From: GCA-2794515 sp033763335
GTDB lineage: Bacteria; Chloroflexota; Anaerolineae; Aggregatilineales; Phototrophicaceae
NCBI GenBank assembly: GCA_033763335.1
Contig: JANRKU010000137.1
Coordinates: 1 to 64,000, forward strand
DNA: 64,000 nucleotides
Reading direction: 5' to 3'
The notes beneath the pieces were generated by a model. That model saw only the letters and a program-made list of their open reading frames with translations. It was not told the DNA's origin and did not search any database. The translations under genes and the position numbers were made by a program. This document shows, piece by piece, positions 8,328 to 17,225 of the stretch (positions are counted from its first letter, which is position 1; each line of letters opens with the position of its first letter).

Positions 8328-9797
8328 TTGAAAAAACAGAGTGCCTTTTTATGGCTATTTTTTGTGATTGTCTGTGTGGGATTTGCCTATATAAGCGGGG
8401 AATCCCCACTATTTGCCCAAGACCCAGAACCAACTCCCGTCATTCTGCCCGAAACAGCCGATTTAGCATTGGGGGCGCAATTATTTGCGTTGCATTGCAC
8501 CGAATGTCATGGAGTAAATGGGGCAGGGGATGGCGAACAAGTCGAAATGCGCCGTGTTCCCTATCCGGGAAATTTTTTAGACCCTGCCCAAACCGAAGGT
8601 AAGACACCAGAAGATTATCTGGCTATCATCACCAATGGCGTTCCCGATAGTTCTATGTCCGCATGGGGTGGGACATTTACGGATGAGGAATTGTTGGCGG
8701 TGACGATGTATGTCTATACCCTACATGAAAATCCGCCAATATCTGCCGAAGTCACCCCAGAGGTCACACAAGCACCTGCACCACGCCCATCGGCGCAAGG
8801 AACGATTTCTGGGTTAATCACAGTTGGGACGGCGGGGGCAGTTTTGCCACCAGATACCATCGTCACATTACATGTTTTTGACCCATTTGCTCAAGCCGAA
8901 ACGACATTCACAGCACCAATTGACGCCAATAATAATTATCGGTTTGAAGATGTGACCATCACGCAAGGGGATTATTATTTTGCCACAGTTAGTTTTGCGG
9001 GGCGAAATTATGGTAATCAACCGGTAGAAGGCAGTTCAGAATTTCCTAATATGGATTTTCCCATCACGGTGTATGAGACCACCACTGATGCAAATGTCAT
9101 CAGTATTGAAAATATAGTCGTGCAAATTCAGCCGTCACAAGGATTGTTGCGATTCACCCAAGTGGTACAAATCCTCAATTCGTCTGACCGTTTGTATGTG
9201 GGTACTGTACCTGTTGATGATACGCGCAATATCACGATTGAGATGCCATTACCGATTGGCGCAGTGGTCACAGAAATCATTCAAAGTGACCAATTTTTGG
9301 TAGACAATAGCGCCTTCAAAATTACGGATACCCGCCCAATTTTGCCTAATCAAGACCACCTCATCGTTGTCACCTATATGATGCCTTACGAAAATGATGC
9401 CGTGATGGATTTCCCCGTTCAAAATCGGTTTAATGGTGAAATACGGGTGTTGGTGAGTACGGATGAATTGCGTGTGTTGGGTAATGGATTCACCGCACTT
9501 GGAAAAGAAACATTAGGGAATACGGAATATTCTGTGTATGGGGCAACGCTTGACCTCATACCCAATGATATTGTTCGTTATGAATTGAGCGGACGGGTGA
9601 CTGGGGTCGGTGATTTTCCTCAGACGACCAACACTTCTGCTCGCCCAGTAGATGCTAACGCGATTTCATCGGATAATTTACCCCTGTTGATGGTCATTAT
9701 TTTAGGCGGTATCGTCGTGATTGTGGTTGTTGGGGTGCTACTCATTAATCGCAATAGAAAAGATACCCAATTACCCACTCAAGAGGATAGTGAATGA
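8328..9797 (+). CDS. Membrane-anchored c-type cytochrome with C-terminal extracytoplasmic domains
   Basis: A 489-residue protein that starts with TTG, five bases after the ccmE stop. It has an N-terminal signal sequence and a class I cytochrome c domain with CTECH (C57-H61) and a candidate axial Met in PDSSMSAWGG. A Pro/Thr linker follows, then beta-rich segments (residues about 150-430, carboxypeptidase-regulatory-like in style). A C-terminal membrane helix with a basic cytoplasmic tail ends the protein. Its last four bases overlap ccmA. A haem protein inside a maturation operon could be a substrate or part of the haem redox pathway. The beta domains were not identified. Confidence 0.8.
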   Translation: MKKQSAFLWLFFVIVCVGFAYISGESPLFAQDPEPTPVILPETADLALGAQLFALHCTECHGVNGAGDGEQVEMRRVPYPGNFLDPAQTEGKTPEDYLAIITNGVPDSSMSAWGGTFTDEELLAVTMYVYTLHENPPISAEVTPEVTQAPAPRPSAQGTISGLITVGTAGAVLPPDTIVTLHVFDPFAQAETTFTAPIDANNNYRFEDVTITQGDYYFATVSFAGRNYGNQPVEGSSEFPNMDFPITVYETTTDANVISIENIVVQIQPSQGLLRFTQVVQILNSSDRLYVGTVPVDDTRNITIEMPLPIGAVVTEIIQSDQFLVDNSAFKITDTRPILPNQDHLIVVTYMMPYENDAVMDFPVQNRFNGEIRVLVSTDELRVLGNGFTALGKETLGNTEYSVYGATLDLIPNDIVRYELSGRVTGVGDFPQTTNTSARPVDANAISSDNLPLLMVIILGGIVVIVVVGVLLINRNRKDTQLPTQEDSE

Positions 9798-10531
9798 CTG
9801 ATACATCGCGCCCTCTCATCGAAATTACCGATTTGGTCAAGCATTATGATATTTTGCCTGTATTGCGAAAATTGAACTTGACCATTCAACGGGGCGAATT
9901 TGTGGCGCTATTGGGTCCAAATGGGAGTGGTAAATCCACGCTATTGCGCCTGCTTTGCGCCCTCACACGCCCCACCAGTGGCGAAATTCGCATTGGTGGG
10001 TGGGTATTACCCAAAGAAGCCTCTGCGGTGCGCTCACAAATTGGGCTGGTGAGTCATAAACCCCTATTTTATGAAAACCTCACCGCCACCGAAAATTTGA
10101 CATTTTTTGGTCGGCTTTATAATGTGCCTGCCAGTGAATTATCTGACCGTATTCGTCAATTATTAAATGATGTGGGGCTTGGCAAACGTGCCAATGACCT
10201 TGCGCGGACATTTTCTCGTGGGATGCAACAACGCTTGAGTATTGCGCGGGCGTTGTTGCATAACCCCGATGTGTTGTTGTTTGATGAACCCTACACGGGT
10301 TTAGACCAATCGGCAGGCAGTATTCTGGATAGTTTGCTCCAAAAAGCCCATGCTGATGGGCATACCATCATCATGACGACCCATCAACTAGAACGGGCAG
10401 AGACCATTGTGAGCCGTGCGGTCATCATCAAAAAAGGGCAGGTGGGGTATGATGAACCCGTTAACCCTGCCAATCCGCCAAACTTGGTCAAAATTTATAC
10501 CGAAGTGACAGGCATGGTGAACGCCTTATGA
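9794..10531 (+). CDS. ccmA: Haem exporter/maturation ATPase CcmA
   Basis: A 245-residue ABC ATPase. Walker A is GPNGSGKS, the signature region is SRGMQQRLSIARAL, and Walker B is VLLFDEP followed by a D-loop (YTGLD). It overlaps both the preceding and the following gene by ATGA, so translation is coupled. With CcmB and CcmC it forms the CcmABC complex, which uses ATP to release haem-loaded CcmE during System I cytochrome c maturation. Assignment rests on the position directly before ccmB and ccmC. Confidence 0.93.
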   Translation: MTDTSRPLIEITDLVKHYDILPVLRKLNLTIQRGEFVALLGPNGSGKSTLLRLLCALTRPTSGEIRIGGWVLPKEASAVRSQIGLVSHKPLFYENLTATENLTFFGRLYNVPASELSDRIRQLLNDVGLGKRANDLARTFSRGMQQRLSIARALLHNPDVLLFDEPYTGLDQSAGSILDSLLQKAHADGHTIIMTTHQLERAETIVSRAVIIKKGQVGYDEPVNPANPPNLVKIYTEVTGMVNAL

Positions 10532-11196
10532 CCACCCCATTATGGAGAACAGTTTTCGCCATCATCCGCAAAGATTTGCGTGCCGAATTGCGGAGTCGTG
10601 AATTGGTGAGTACGATGGTGCTTTTTGCGTTGTTGAGCGTCTTGGTATTCAGCTTTGCGCTGGAATTAGACCGTACAGCCCGCCAAGAAGTGGTCAACGG
10701 CATTTTGTGGGTGACATTGGTATTTGCCAGTATTTTGGGATTGAATCGTAGCCTCGCCACAGAACGTGAATTGGGCGGGATGGATGCCATGATGATTTCC
10801 CCAATTCCCCGTATGGCAATTTATTTGGGCAAGATGGTGGGGAATTTTTTGTTTGTATTGGTGGTGGGGCTGGTGTTATTGCCCATCATGACCATCCTCT
10901 ATAACGTGGTCTTGGTACAAATTCCGCTCCTTATCACCTTGATGTTAGGTGTGTTTGGGTTGGCATCTATCGGGACATTATTGGCGGCGATGACCGCACA
11001 AACGCGCTCCCGTGAGACATTATTACCCATTGCTATGTTGCCTGTGATTATCCCCTTGTTATTGGTGGTGATTGCCGCTTCGTCGGGCATTATGAAAGAA
11101 GAAAATTATTGGGGATGGGTGGGGGTGTTGGCGATGGTGGATATAATTTATGCCATGTTGGGGTTGCTCTTGTTTGAATATGTCATTGAAGACTAA
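10528..11196 (+). CDS. ccmB: Cytochrome c maturation membrane protein CcmB
   Basis: A 222-residue protein with about six membrane segments and the CcmB-type N-terminus (IIRKDLRAELRSRE). The loop after the second membrane segment, RSLATERELGGMDAMMISP, is typical of the family. Start and stop are coupled to ccmA by a 4-bp overlap. It is the membrane partner of CcmA in the cytoplasmic membrane. Confidence 0.93.
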   Translation: MTTPLWRTVFAIIRKDLRAELRSRELVSTMVLFALLSVLVFSFALELDRTARQEVVNGILWVTLVFASILGLNRSLATERELGGMDAMMISPIPRMAIYLGKMVGNFLFVLVVGLVLLPIMTILYNVVLVQIPLLITLMLGVFGLASIGTLLAAMTAQTRSRETLLPIAMLPVIIPLLLVVIAASSGIMKEENYWGWVGVLAMVDIIYAMLGLLLFEYVIED

Positions 11197-11214
11197 CCTT
11201 AAAAATTGTATAAT
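11186..11214 (+). promoter_or_regulatory. Candidate promoter before ccmC
   Basis: TTGAAG (11186-11191) and a consensus TATAAT (11209-11214) are 17 bp apart at the end of ccmB. It could give ccmC and the following gene a separate transcript. Confidence 0.5.
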
Positions 11215-11257
11215 CTTCCTGTAGATTTCTATAGATTTTAGGAGATTTTTGAGAGAT

Positions 11258-12004
11258 ATGAGCGCCGTACAAAGCATGAACATGCCTATTAATGGGGCAT
11301 CTGCACCGCCAAATCGCTTGCGGATATTGACCATTGCCACCATTGTTTTGACAGGACTTGGATTTGTTTTGGCAATGTTTGTCGCTAAGACCGATGTTGA
11401 CCAAGGCGATGTGCAACGGATATTTTATTACCATATGCCCAGTTTCTTTGGGGGACTCTTTGCGTTTATTGCCACTGTCATTGGTGGGGTCAATTATTTG
11501 CGTACTCGCCAGACCCGTTGGGATACATTGGCATTGGCAGGGGTTGAGGTGGGGTTGGCGTTGTCGCTGATTAACCTTATCACGGGTGCAGTATGGGCGC
11601 GTCCAATATGGAATACATGGTGGACATGGGATGCACGTCTCACCAGCGCCGCCATCATGTGCCTGACCTATGCCGCCTATTTGATGTTACGTGGTGGCAT
11701 TGAAAATCCAGAAAAACGGCGTATGTTCGCCTCGGTTTATGGCATTGTGGCAATTACCACCGCGATTTTGACGCTGGTCATCATTCGCATTGTGCCAAAC
11801 ACCATTCACCCCGCCGTTATTGGACCAAGCCCACAAAATGCTGAAGGCACATTTGAATTTTCGCAAAATGTGGCGATGGCATTGGGTCCCAATATCATTA
11901 TTTGGGGATTTCTTATCCCGTTAACCCTGATTTGGTGGCGTATCCGTTTGCAAAATCGGGTAGATGCTGTGGCGATGCTCAAAGCCGAAGCCCTGAGCGA
12001 CTAG
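11258..12004 (+). CDS. ccmC: Haem delivery protein CcmC
   Basis: A 248-residue membrane protein of the haem-handling family, with six predicted membrane segments. The tryptophan-rich WWD-type motif reads TWWTWDARLTS. Conserved His residues lie in YYHMPSFFG and NTIHPAV. CcmC passes haem to CcmE on the outer side of the membrane. The start is ambiguous: ATG at 11258, or TTG at 11249, which is closer to a GGAG at 11241-11244. It follows ccmB by about 60 bp and a possible promoter. No ccmF, ccmG or ccmH follows. Confidence 0.93.
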   Translation: MSAVQSMNMPINGASAPPNRLRILTIATIVLTGLGFVLAMFVAKTDVDQGDVQRIFYYHMPSFFGGLFAFIATVIGGVNYLRTRQTRWDTLALAGVEVGLALSLINLITGAVWARPIWNTWWTWDARLTSAAIMCLTYAAYLMLRGGIENPEKRRMFASVYGIVAITTAILTLVIIRIVPNTIHPAVIGPSPQNAEGTFEFSQNVAMALGPNIIIWGFLIPLTLIWWRIRLQNRVDAVAMLKAEALSD

Positions 12005-12015
12005 GATAAATTCAC

Positions 12016-12912
12016 ATGAAAAAAATACTGTTGTTGCTGTTCCTGTTGGTCGGGGTGGTGATGCCACTTGTCGCCCAAGAGGAAGACGTTGATGTTGAAG
12101 AAGAAGAGAAATTACCGCCGATTCCCTATTTTGTCGCAGAAAATACGGGGCGTAAATTCAATGTGCCTCTGCCATTTGGATGGGAAAATGCCAGCACCGA
12201 CCCCAATATTGCCCATTTTGTGCTTCCAGATAGCGTAGGGGATATTTATGCCCTGCCAGTTGACCCACAAGCCCCACAATCCGCCGCAGAGAGCGCCATT
12301 CGCCGTATTTTGGGCGATGATATAACCCTAACGGCACGCTATAGCGGGGCATTCCAATTGGATGGGAACGATTGGGGTAAATTTGCCTTTGCATCAGATG
12401 ATGGGGCAATCACCGCCTTCACCCAAACCCGTGATGAAGCCGTATATGTGCTGTTTTATCACTATCCAAGCACCGAGCGCGAGTTTTATTTTATGGCGCA
12501 AAATATTGGCGAGGATGATGTGCCACAAAGTGGCGTGCTATTGGCACTACGGACGCTGTATCCAGAATTGCCAGATAGCGCACAATCCGAGACGACTGTG
12601 CCACTCTCTAATGGCGATTGGACACGCCAAATTTATGCGGTGGGAGATTCTCAAGTGGTCGCCCTATGGCAATTGCGCGGTGGTGTGATTTATATCGCAG
12701 TTGAAAATGGGGATGGGTCGGTGGTGGATGTGGTGAATAAAGCCTTATTCACTAGCCTATTCGGATTTTTCATCACCCCACAAAATACCGCTTATCTCTT
12801 ATTGGGGTTGGCGGTGGTGGTCATCATATCGGGTGTATTCATCTTGAGTTTGTTCCTGCGCCATCGTGGGTTAGCGCGTGATGAGGCATTGGTGCGCGAA
12901 TTGGCGAAATAA
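12016..12912 (+). CDS. Unknown extracytoplasmic protein at the end of the ccm operon
   Basis: A 298-residue protein not recognised. It starts with a signal peptide (MKKILLLLF..VAQEED) and an acidic run. A soluble domain containing FNVPLPFGWENAS, a style seen in PsbP-like secreted domains, follows. One membrane helix (about residues 260-282) and a short basic tail (FLRHRGLARDEAL) end the protein. It begins 11 bp after ccmC, so it is almost certainly co-transcribed. Topology places the main domain outside the membrane. A role in haem or apocytochrome handling is only a guess from position. Confidence 0.7.
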   Translation: MKKILLLLFLLVGVVMPLVAQEEDVDVEEEEKLPPIPYFVAENTGRKFNVPLPFGWENASTDPNIAHFVLPDSVGDIYALPVDPQAPQSAAESAIRRILGDDITLTARYSGAFQLDGNDWGKFAFASDDGAITAFTQTRDEAVYVLFYHYPSTEREFYFMAQNIGEDDVPQSGVLLALRTLYPELPDSAQSETTVPLSNGDWTRQIYAVGDSQVVALWQLRGGVIYIAVENGDGSVVDVVNKALFTSLFGFFITPQNTAYLLLGLAVVVIISGVFILSLFLRHRGLARDEALVRELAK

Positions 12913-12924
12913 ATCAAAATATCC

Positions 12925-12962
12925 ATGCCCCCTTTGCCAAAATATGGCATAATAGGGGGCAT
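12925..12962 (+). promoter_or_regulatory. Hairpin covering the RBS and start codon of the next lipoprotein gene
   Basis: Perfect 9-bp outer arms ATGCCCCCT (12925-12933) and AGGGGGCAT (12954-12962) enclose a 4-bp inner stem TGCC/GGCA with a 7-nt loop. The right arm holds the likely ribosome site (AGGGGG) and the first two bases of the ATG at 12961. No T-run follows, so it is not an obvious terminator. Folding would block initiation. Confidence 0.6.
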
Positions 12963-14295
12963 GATGACGATAAAAAAATTCTCAATCCCCTTATTCTTGA
13001 TGATGCTTATCCTGCTTGGTGCATGTCGGCAGGAGCTACCCGCGCCTGTTGCGCCGAGCCTTGTGCCATTTCCCACGCCCACAACTGGTTTTGTGTTGAA
13101 TGGCATTTTGCCCACACCCAACGCCTTTGGACCCGATGTGATAGCACCCGCCACGGTGGTGGCGTTGGCGAATCGTGGCACACCAACACCTGATAGAGGC
13201 GCATGTCCGCCCGCGACGACATCTGCCCAATTAGAAGATTTGCCACGCGGGCGTGATGCCGTTGCCAACGAAATCGCGCGGTTTTTATCCGCAGGGGGCA
13301 ATCTCACACGGCTCACAGAAGCCTTGCGGGATAGATGGCGGATTTTGCCCGTCAATGGATTTGTTCGTGAAGATGTGGATGTGACCGCAGAAGGCACAAC
13401 CGACCTATTATTTAGCCTATCCCTAGAGGAAGGCGGATTTTTCCTCATCCTGAGTTGTCAGGATAGGGCATATCGCGTCATCCATCAGGTGATTTTTCCC
13501 CAATTAGACGCGCCACAGGTGTTATTCGCAGAAGATATGAATGTCACCTTATCCCCCGAAATTGTTATCACAGGGCGTTCCTGCTTGAATAATGACCAAA
13601 ATTTATGCCAATATCAGACCTATATCCTGACATGGGATGCCAATTTGGGACGCATGGTGAATTTGCTGAATTCCCCACTGCTCACCGATGAATTGCCTCA
13701 AATTGTGGATAGTGATAATGACCTTGTGGACGAAATTTTGGTGCAACTTAATAATATTGGCGATATTAACACAGGACCGCTCCGCACAGGACGGCAAATT
13801 TATGACTGGAACGGCTCTACTTATGTGCTATCCATCGTAGAACTCGATGCGCCAGAATATCAGATACAAGTGATTCAAGAGGCAGACCGAAATTTCCTCG
13901 CAGACCGCATGGGGCAGGCGATAGAACTATATCAACTCGCTTATACCGATGAGGAATTACGGATATGGCTCCGCAACGAAGCGCCGATTTTAGAAAGTTA
14001 TATCCTCTATCGGTTGATGTTGGCATGGGCATCGCAATCGAGCGCAGAGGCGGCGATTGTGTTTGAGCGCCTGCGTACCGATTTCGGCGCACCCGGTGAG
14101 GGGCAAACCGAAGCCCCGCCATTCGCCACATTGGGGCAAATTTTTTGGGATGCGTATTCCGAAAATTCGAGCCTATCGGCAGGATGTGAGGCGGTGCAAT
14201 TGGCGTTAGCAGAAGTGCCTCTGGCGCTCACATGGATGAATCGCTATGGTGCGCGGAATTTGGGCTACACCGCCGATGATATGTGTCCGTTTTAG
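12961..14295 (+). CDS. Lipoprotein of unknown function
   Basis: A 444-residue predicted lipoprotein. The signal peptide ends in a lipobox LLGAC, so the mature protein would be lipid-anchored outside the cell. Pro-rich text follows, then a domain with four or more Cys (for example RSCLNNDQNLCQYQ) and acidic DxDxD-like text (VDSDNDLVDEIL). The C-terminal part is helical (RMGQAIELYQLAYTDEELRIW) and could be repeat-like. I chose ATG 12961 because the frame upstream to 12925 lies in the hairpin and would add a non-signal extension. A second ATG follows at 12964. Not recognised further. Confidence 0.75.
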   Translation: MMTIKKFSIPLFLMMLILLGACRQELPAPVAPSLVPFPTPTTGFVLNGILPTPNAFGPDVIAPATVVALANRGTPTPDRGACPPATTSAQLEDLPRGRDAVANEIARFLSAGGNLTRLTEALRDRWRILPVNGFVREDVDVTAEGTTDLLFSLSLEEGGFFLILSCQDRAYRVIHQVIFPQLDAPQVLFAEDMNVTLSPEIVITGRSCLNNDQNLCQYQTYILTWDANLGRMVNLLNSPLLTDELPQIVDSDNDLVDEILVQLNNIGDINTGPLRTGRQIYDWNGSTYVLSIVELDAPEYQIQVIQEADRNFLADRMGQAIELYQLAYTDEELRIWLRNEAPILESYILYRLMLAWASQSSAEAAIVFERLRTDFGAPGEGQTEAPPFATLGQIFWDAYSENSSLSAGCEAVQLALAEVPLALTWMNRYGARNLGYTADDMCPF

Positions 14296-14326
14296 AGCTA
14301 TCATCAAACCCTTAACATGCCTTATC

Positions 14327-14355
14327 TTGACACATGACCTATTCCTCACTACACT
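14327..14355 (+). promoter_or_regulatory. Sigma-70 type promoter for the M20 peptidase gene
   Basis: A consensus -35 TTGACA (14327-14332) and a -10 TACACT (14350-14355) are separated by 17 bp, about 45 bp upstream of the ATG. Confidence 0.65.
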
Positions 14356-14402
14356 GTTTTAATATTTTTTAACGCTGATTTAACAGGTCTGTTGAGGAGT
14401 CC

Positions 14403-15548
14403 ATGTCCGAGTTATTGCATTATTTTCAATCTCAAAAACAAGCGATGACCGATTTGCTCACCGAATTGGTGAATTATGAAACACCCACACTGGATAAAGT
14501 CGCCGTAGATAAGATGGGTGCGTATATGCAAGCCCAATTCACAGCACTCGGCGCATCATCGGTAACACGCATCCCACAAGCCACTGTGGGCGACTTTTTG
14601 CTGGCAAAATGGAATGAAACTGCCCCCGGTAAGCCTATCATGTTCCTCATTCACATTGACACAGTATGGGGCATTGGCACATTGGCAGAACGCCCTGTAC
14701 GGATTGATGATGATGGCAAATTATTTGGACCCGGTGCCATTGATATGAAGGGTGGCATCACCGTTGTGCTATCTGCCATTCGCGGATTGATTGAGCGCAA
14801 TGAAATGCCCAACCGTCCGATTTGGGTATTGATGACCAGTGACGAAGAAGTGGGGAGCATCTATTCCATCCCCGTTTTGCAAGAAGTCGCCACACAAGCG
14901 GGTTTGGTGTTGGTGATGGAGCCAGCCACCAAAGAAGGTGCGCTCAAAACATGGCGTAAGGGCTTGGCAGTGTATAAATTACACATCGAAGGTCGCCCAT
15001 CCCATGCGGGTAATGCCCCTGAACAAGGCATTAATGCCATCATCGAATTTGCTCAACAAGCCCTCCGTATGAATCAACTCAATGATTATGCCAATGGCAC
15101 ATCGGTTTCTGTGACTGTGGTGCAAGGTGGCACGGTCATGAATGTTATCCCCGCACACGCCACCGCCACGATTGATACCCGTGTGATGAAACAATCGGAG
15201 ATGAACAAGGTCAAATCTGCTATGATGAATTTGCAACCATTTCTCCCTGGGGCAAAATTGACGGTAGAAGTGGAACATAGCCGTGACCCAATGGAACACA
15301 ACGACCTGATGAAAGCCACATTTGCTCAATGCAAGCAAATTGGCGAATCGTATGGGTTGACTGTCCGCGAAGACGGCAGTGGGGGCGGTAGCGATGGTAA
15401 TATCACCGCCAGCATGGGTATTCCCACACTCGATGGATTGGGTCCCGCAGGCGATGGTCTCCATGCCTTGCATGAGCATGTGGTGTTGAACAGCCTGCCA
15501 GAACGCTCGGCGCTGATTGCGGCTATGCTCAAAGATTGGCAATTTTAG
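14403..15548 (+). CDS. M20 family metallopeptidase (carboxypeptidase G2-like)
   Basis: A 381-residue di-zinc hydrolase of the M20/ArgE/DapE/CPG2 group. Visible metal and catalytic residues are HIDTVW (His and Asp), the bridging Asp in GAIDMKGG, the catalytic Glu pair in SDEEVGS, Glu in VMEPA, and His near the C-terminus in LHALHEHV. The lid domain has the family motif GRPSHAGNAPEQGINA. It likely removes a C-terminal residue from small peptides or N-acyl amino acids. Substrate is not predictable. A GAGGAG ribosome site precedes the ATG, and the gene stands alone after its own promoter. Confidence 0.93.
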   Translation: MSELLHYFQSQKQAMTDLLTELVNYETPTLDKVAVDKMGAYMQAQFTALGASSVTRIPQATVGDFLLAKWNETAPGKPIMFLIHIDTVWGIGTLAERPVRIDDDGKLFGPGAIDMKGGITVVLSAIRGLIERNEMPNRPIWVLMTSDEEVGSIYSIPVLQEVATQAGLVLVMEPATKEGALKTWRKGLAVYKLHIEGRPSHAGNAPEQGINAIIEFAQQALRMNQLNDYANGTSVSVTVVQGGTVMNVIPAHATATIDTRVMKQSEMNKVKSAMMNLQPFLPGAKLTVEVEHSRDPMEHNDLMKATFAQCKQIGESYGLTVREDGSGGGSDGNITASMGIPTLDGLGPAGDGLHALHEHVVLNSLPERSALIAAMLKDWQF

Positions 15549-15562
15549 GGTTATATGGTGAA

Positions 15563-15582
15563 GGACACGATGTATCGTGTCC
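15563..15582. repeat. Short palindromic repeat (GGACACGAT core)
   Basis: GGACACGAT and ATCGTGTCC flank a GT centre, followed by CCTACA. It belongs to the dispersed palindrome family described in the findings. Confidence 0.7.
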
Positions 15583-15667
15583 CTACATGCCTATTTTATA
15601 TTCCCAATTTCGTAACCTAACATCCCCTTTGTGCGTCATGTGATATAAGACAACCTCATCCTTATTT

Positions 15668-15687
15668 GGGCGCAACATGTTGCGCCC
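15668..15687. repeat. Short palindromic repeat (GCGCAAC core)
   Basis: Perfect 20-bp palindrome GGGCGCAACATGTTGCGCCC, followed by TTAC. It lies just upstream of the sigma factor gene and could sit in its leader. Confidence 0.8.
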
Positions 15688-15744
15688 TTACAGATATGGG
15701 TGTGGTATATGAACCCATATCAGACGGAAAGGGGATGTTTATTT

Positions 15745-16287
15745 GTGGATATAGACCAAGACCTGCTAAAACGGGCATATAACAGGGATGAATCGGCATT
15801 AGAAGCCATTTTTGATGCGTATTATCCCGCCTTATATCGCTATTTATATCACCACACAGGGCATATTCAGACGGCAGAAGACCTCACTGCTACCGTATTT
15901 CATCGCTTTTTGGAGCAAATTTATAGCGATAAATCCCCCATCAATCATTTGAGTGGATGGTTATTTCGTGTTGCCTATCGGCTGATGGTGGATGACATCC
16001 GCCGTACCCATGTGCGCGATACCGACCCATTGCCAGATGATATTCCTATGGAATCTATCATAGAACAGACGGTAATGGCACAAATTCAGACCAAACAGGT
16101 CTACGAAGCCTTATCCGAATTGCCAGACCGCCAACGCGAGGTGTTGCTCTTGCGCTATATCGGGGAATTGGATTTATTCGCCACCGCACAGGTGTTGGGG
16201 TTGAATGTGAATGCTGTGAAAGCTCTGCAACATCGTGCTATCACCAATCTAAAAAATATCCTCATGCTACAAGGAGAATTGTCATGA
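15745..16287 (+). CDS. ECF-type RNA polymerase sigma factor
   Basis: A sigma-70 family protein of about 180 residues. Region 2 includes AEDLTATVFHRFLEQIY, and region 4 has LPDRQREVLLLRYIGELDLFA and the recognition helix region NVNAVKALQHRAI. I favour the GTG at 15745 because AAAGGGG lies 10 bp before it. ATG codons at 15700 and 15709 would add a non-family extension. The stop overlaps the next gene by ATGA, the usual coupling of an ECF sigma factor with its anti-sigma factor. Target promoters are unknown. Confidence 0.88.
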   Translation: MDIDQDLLKRAYNRDESALEAIFDAYYPALYRYLYHHTGHIQTAEDLTATVFHRFLEQIYSDKSPINHLSGWLFRVAYRLMVDDIRRTHVRDTDPLPDDIPMESIIEQTVMAQIQTKQVYEALSELPDRQREVLLLRYIGELDLFATAQVLGLNVNAVKALQHRAITNLKNILMLQGELS

Positions 16288-17138
16288 CTGACCCTATGAA
16301 AGATGTATTTGATACACTCAATCAATCCACGCCAGAACCTCAAAATATGGCGGAGAATAAAGCCATTTTTATGGCAACTGCTCATCGCATGAGCGTAACC
16401 TCAGAGAAATTGGCGCGTCATCAACACATGAACGCTAATGACACAAAAGGAGTGTTACCCATGAAACTCAGATTTAATCGTAAACGTGTATCGGTTTTGG
16501 TGGCTTTAGTTGCTATTTTGACGGTGGCGGGCGGTGTGCTTGCCAATAGCATTTTCGGATTTTTTAACCAAGCCCCAACCGATACGAGCAATGTTCAAAT
16601 CACTTGGAATCAGGTAGATATGGAAAATATCCAGATGGATGTTCCCGCTTTTTTCTATACATTGGAACATGCTATGTCTAGTACCGAGTATTATTCCAAA
16701 GCCCCACAAGCAGTCCCCAGTCGTTATCAATTTTACAATGCGACTTATAATGCGAGTTCGGGTGATTTGAGCCAATATTATCAATGCGAGACATCTGGCA
16801 TCACCTTGAGCCAACGCCCATTACAAGCAGGCGAAGTCTTTGGTGGGGTAGAAGTGGGTGCAAGTGCTACGATTATCCCTGTGGATATTGGTGATGGTGG
16901 CGAATATGTGCGCGGTGGATGGCTAACAGATGGCAATGCCTCAACCCTTGTGTTAGATAGCTCTGCCATGACCAATACGACCACCAATGTCGGACTCACA
17001 TGGTCAAATGACATTCCACAACATACCCTTATGTGGACAGAAAATGGCATACTCTATACCCTACAAACATCTGTCACCCAAGGCGGATGTAATCTGACCC
17101 AAGCCGATATTTTGGCAATTGCCAATAGCCTAAAATAA
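16284..17138 (+). CDS. Probable membrane anti-sigma factor
   Basis: A 284-residue single-pass protein. A cytoplasmic part of about 65 residues is followed by a membrane segment (VSVLVALVAILTVAGGVLA, about residues 69-87) and an extracytoplasmic domain of about 195 residues with two Cys (YYQCETSG and GGCNLTQ). The 4-bp overlap with the sigma factor gene is strong context for an anti-sigma role. The cytoplasmic part lacks a clear zinc-binding HxxxCxxC motif. An internal Met (16461, MKLRFNRKR) is preceded by AAAGGAG, so a shorter product without the sigma-binding part is possible. Confidence 0.7.
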   Translation: MTDPMKDVFDTLNQSTPEPQNMAENKAIFMATAHRMSVTSEKLARHQHMNANDTKGVLPMKLRFNRKRVSVLVALVAILTVAGGVLANSIFGFFNQAPTDTSNVQITWNQVDMENIQMDVPAFFYTLEHAMSSTEYYSKAPQAVPSRYQFYNATYNASSGDLSQYYQCETSGITLSQRPLQAGEVFGGVEVGASATIIPVDIGDGGEYVRGGWLTDGNASTLVLDSSAMTNTTTNVGLTWSNDIPQHTLMWTENGILYTLQTSVTQGGCNLTQADILAIANSLK

Positions 17139-17160
17139 GCCTATTGTTTCAACCTGCATA

Positions 17161-17199
17161 AAAATACGCCTATCGGATGAGGATAGGCGTATTTTTTAT
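17161..17199 (+). terminator. Strong intrinsic terminator after the sigma/anti-sigma pair
   Basis: A 14-bp stem AAAATACGCCTATC/GATAGGCGTATTTT with a 7-nt loop is followed by a T-rich run. The A-rich left arm could make it work in both directions. Confidence 0.88.
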
Positions 17200-17225
17200 T
17201 TGGTGCTTATGGGCGGACTATTGGC

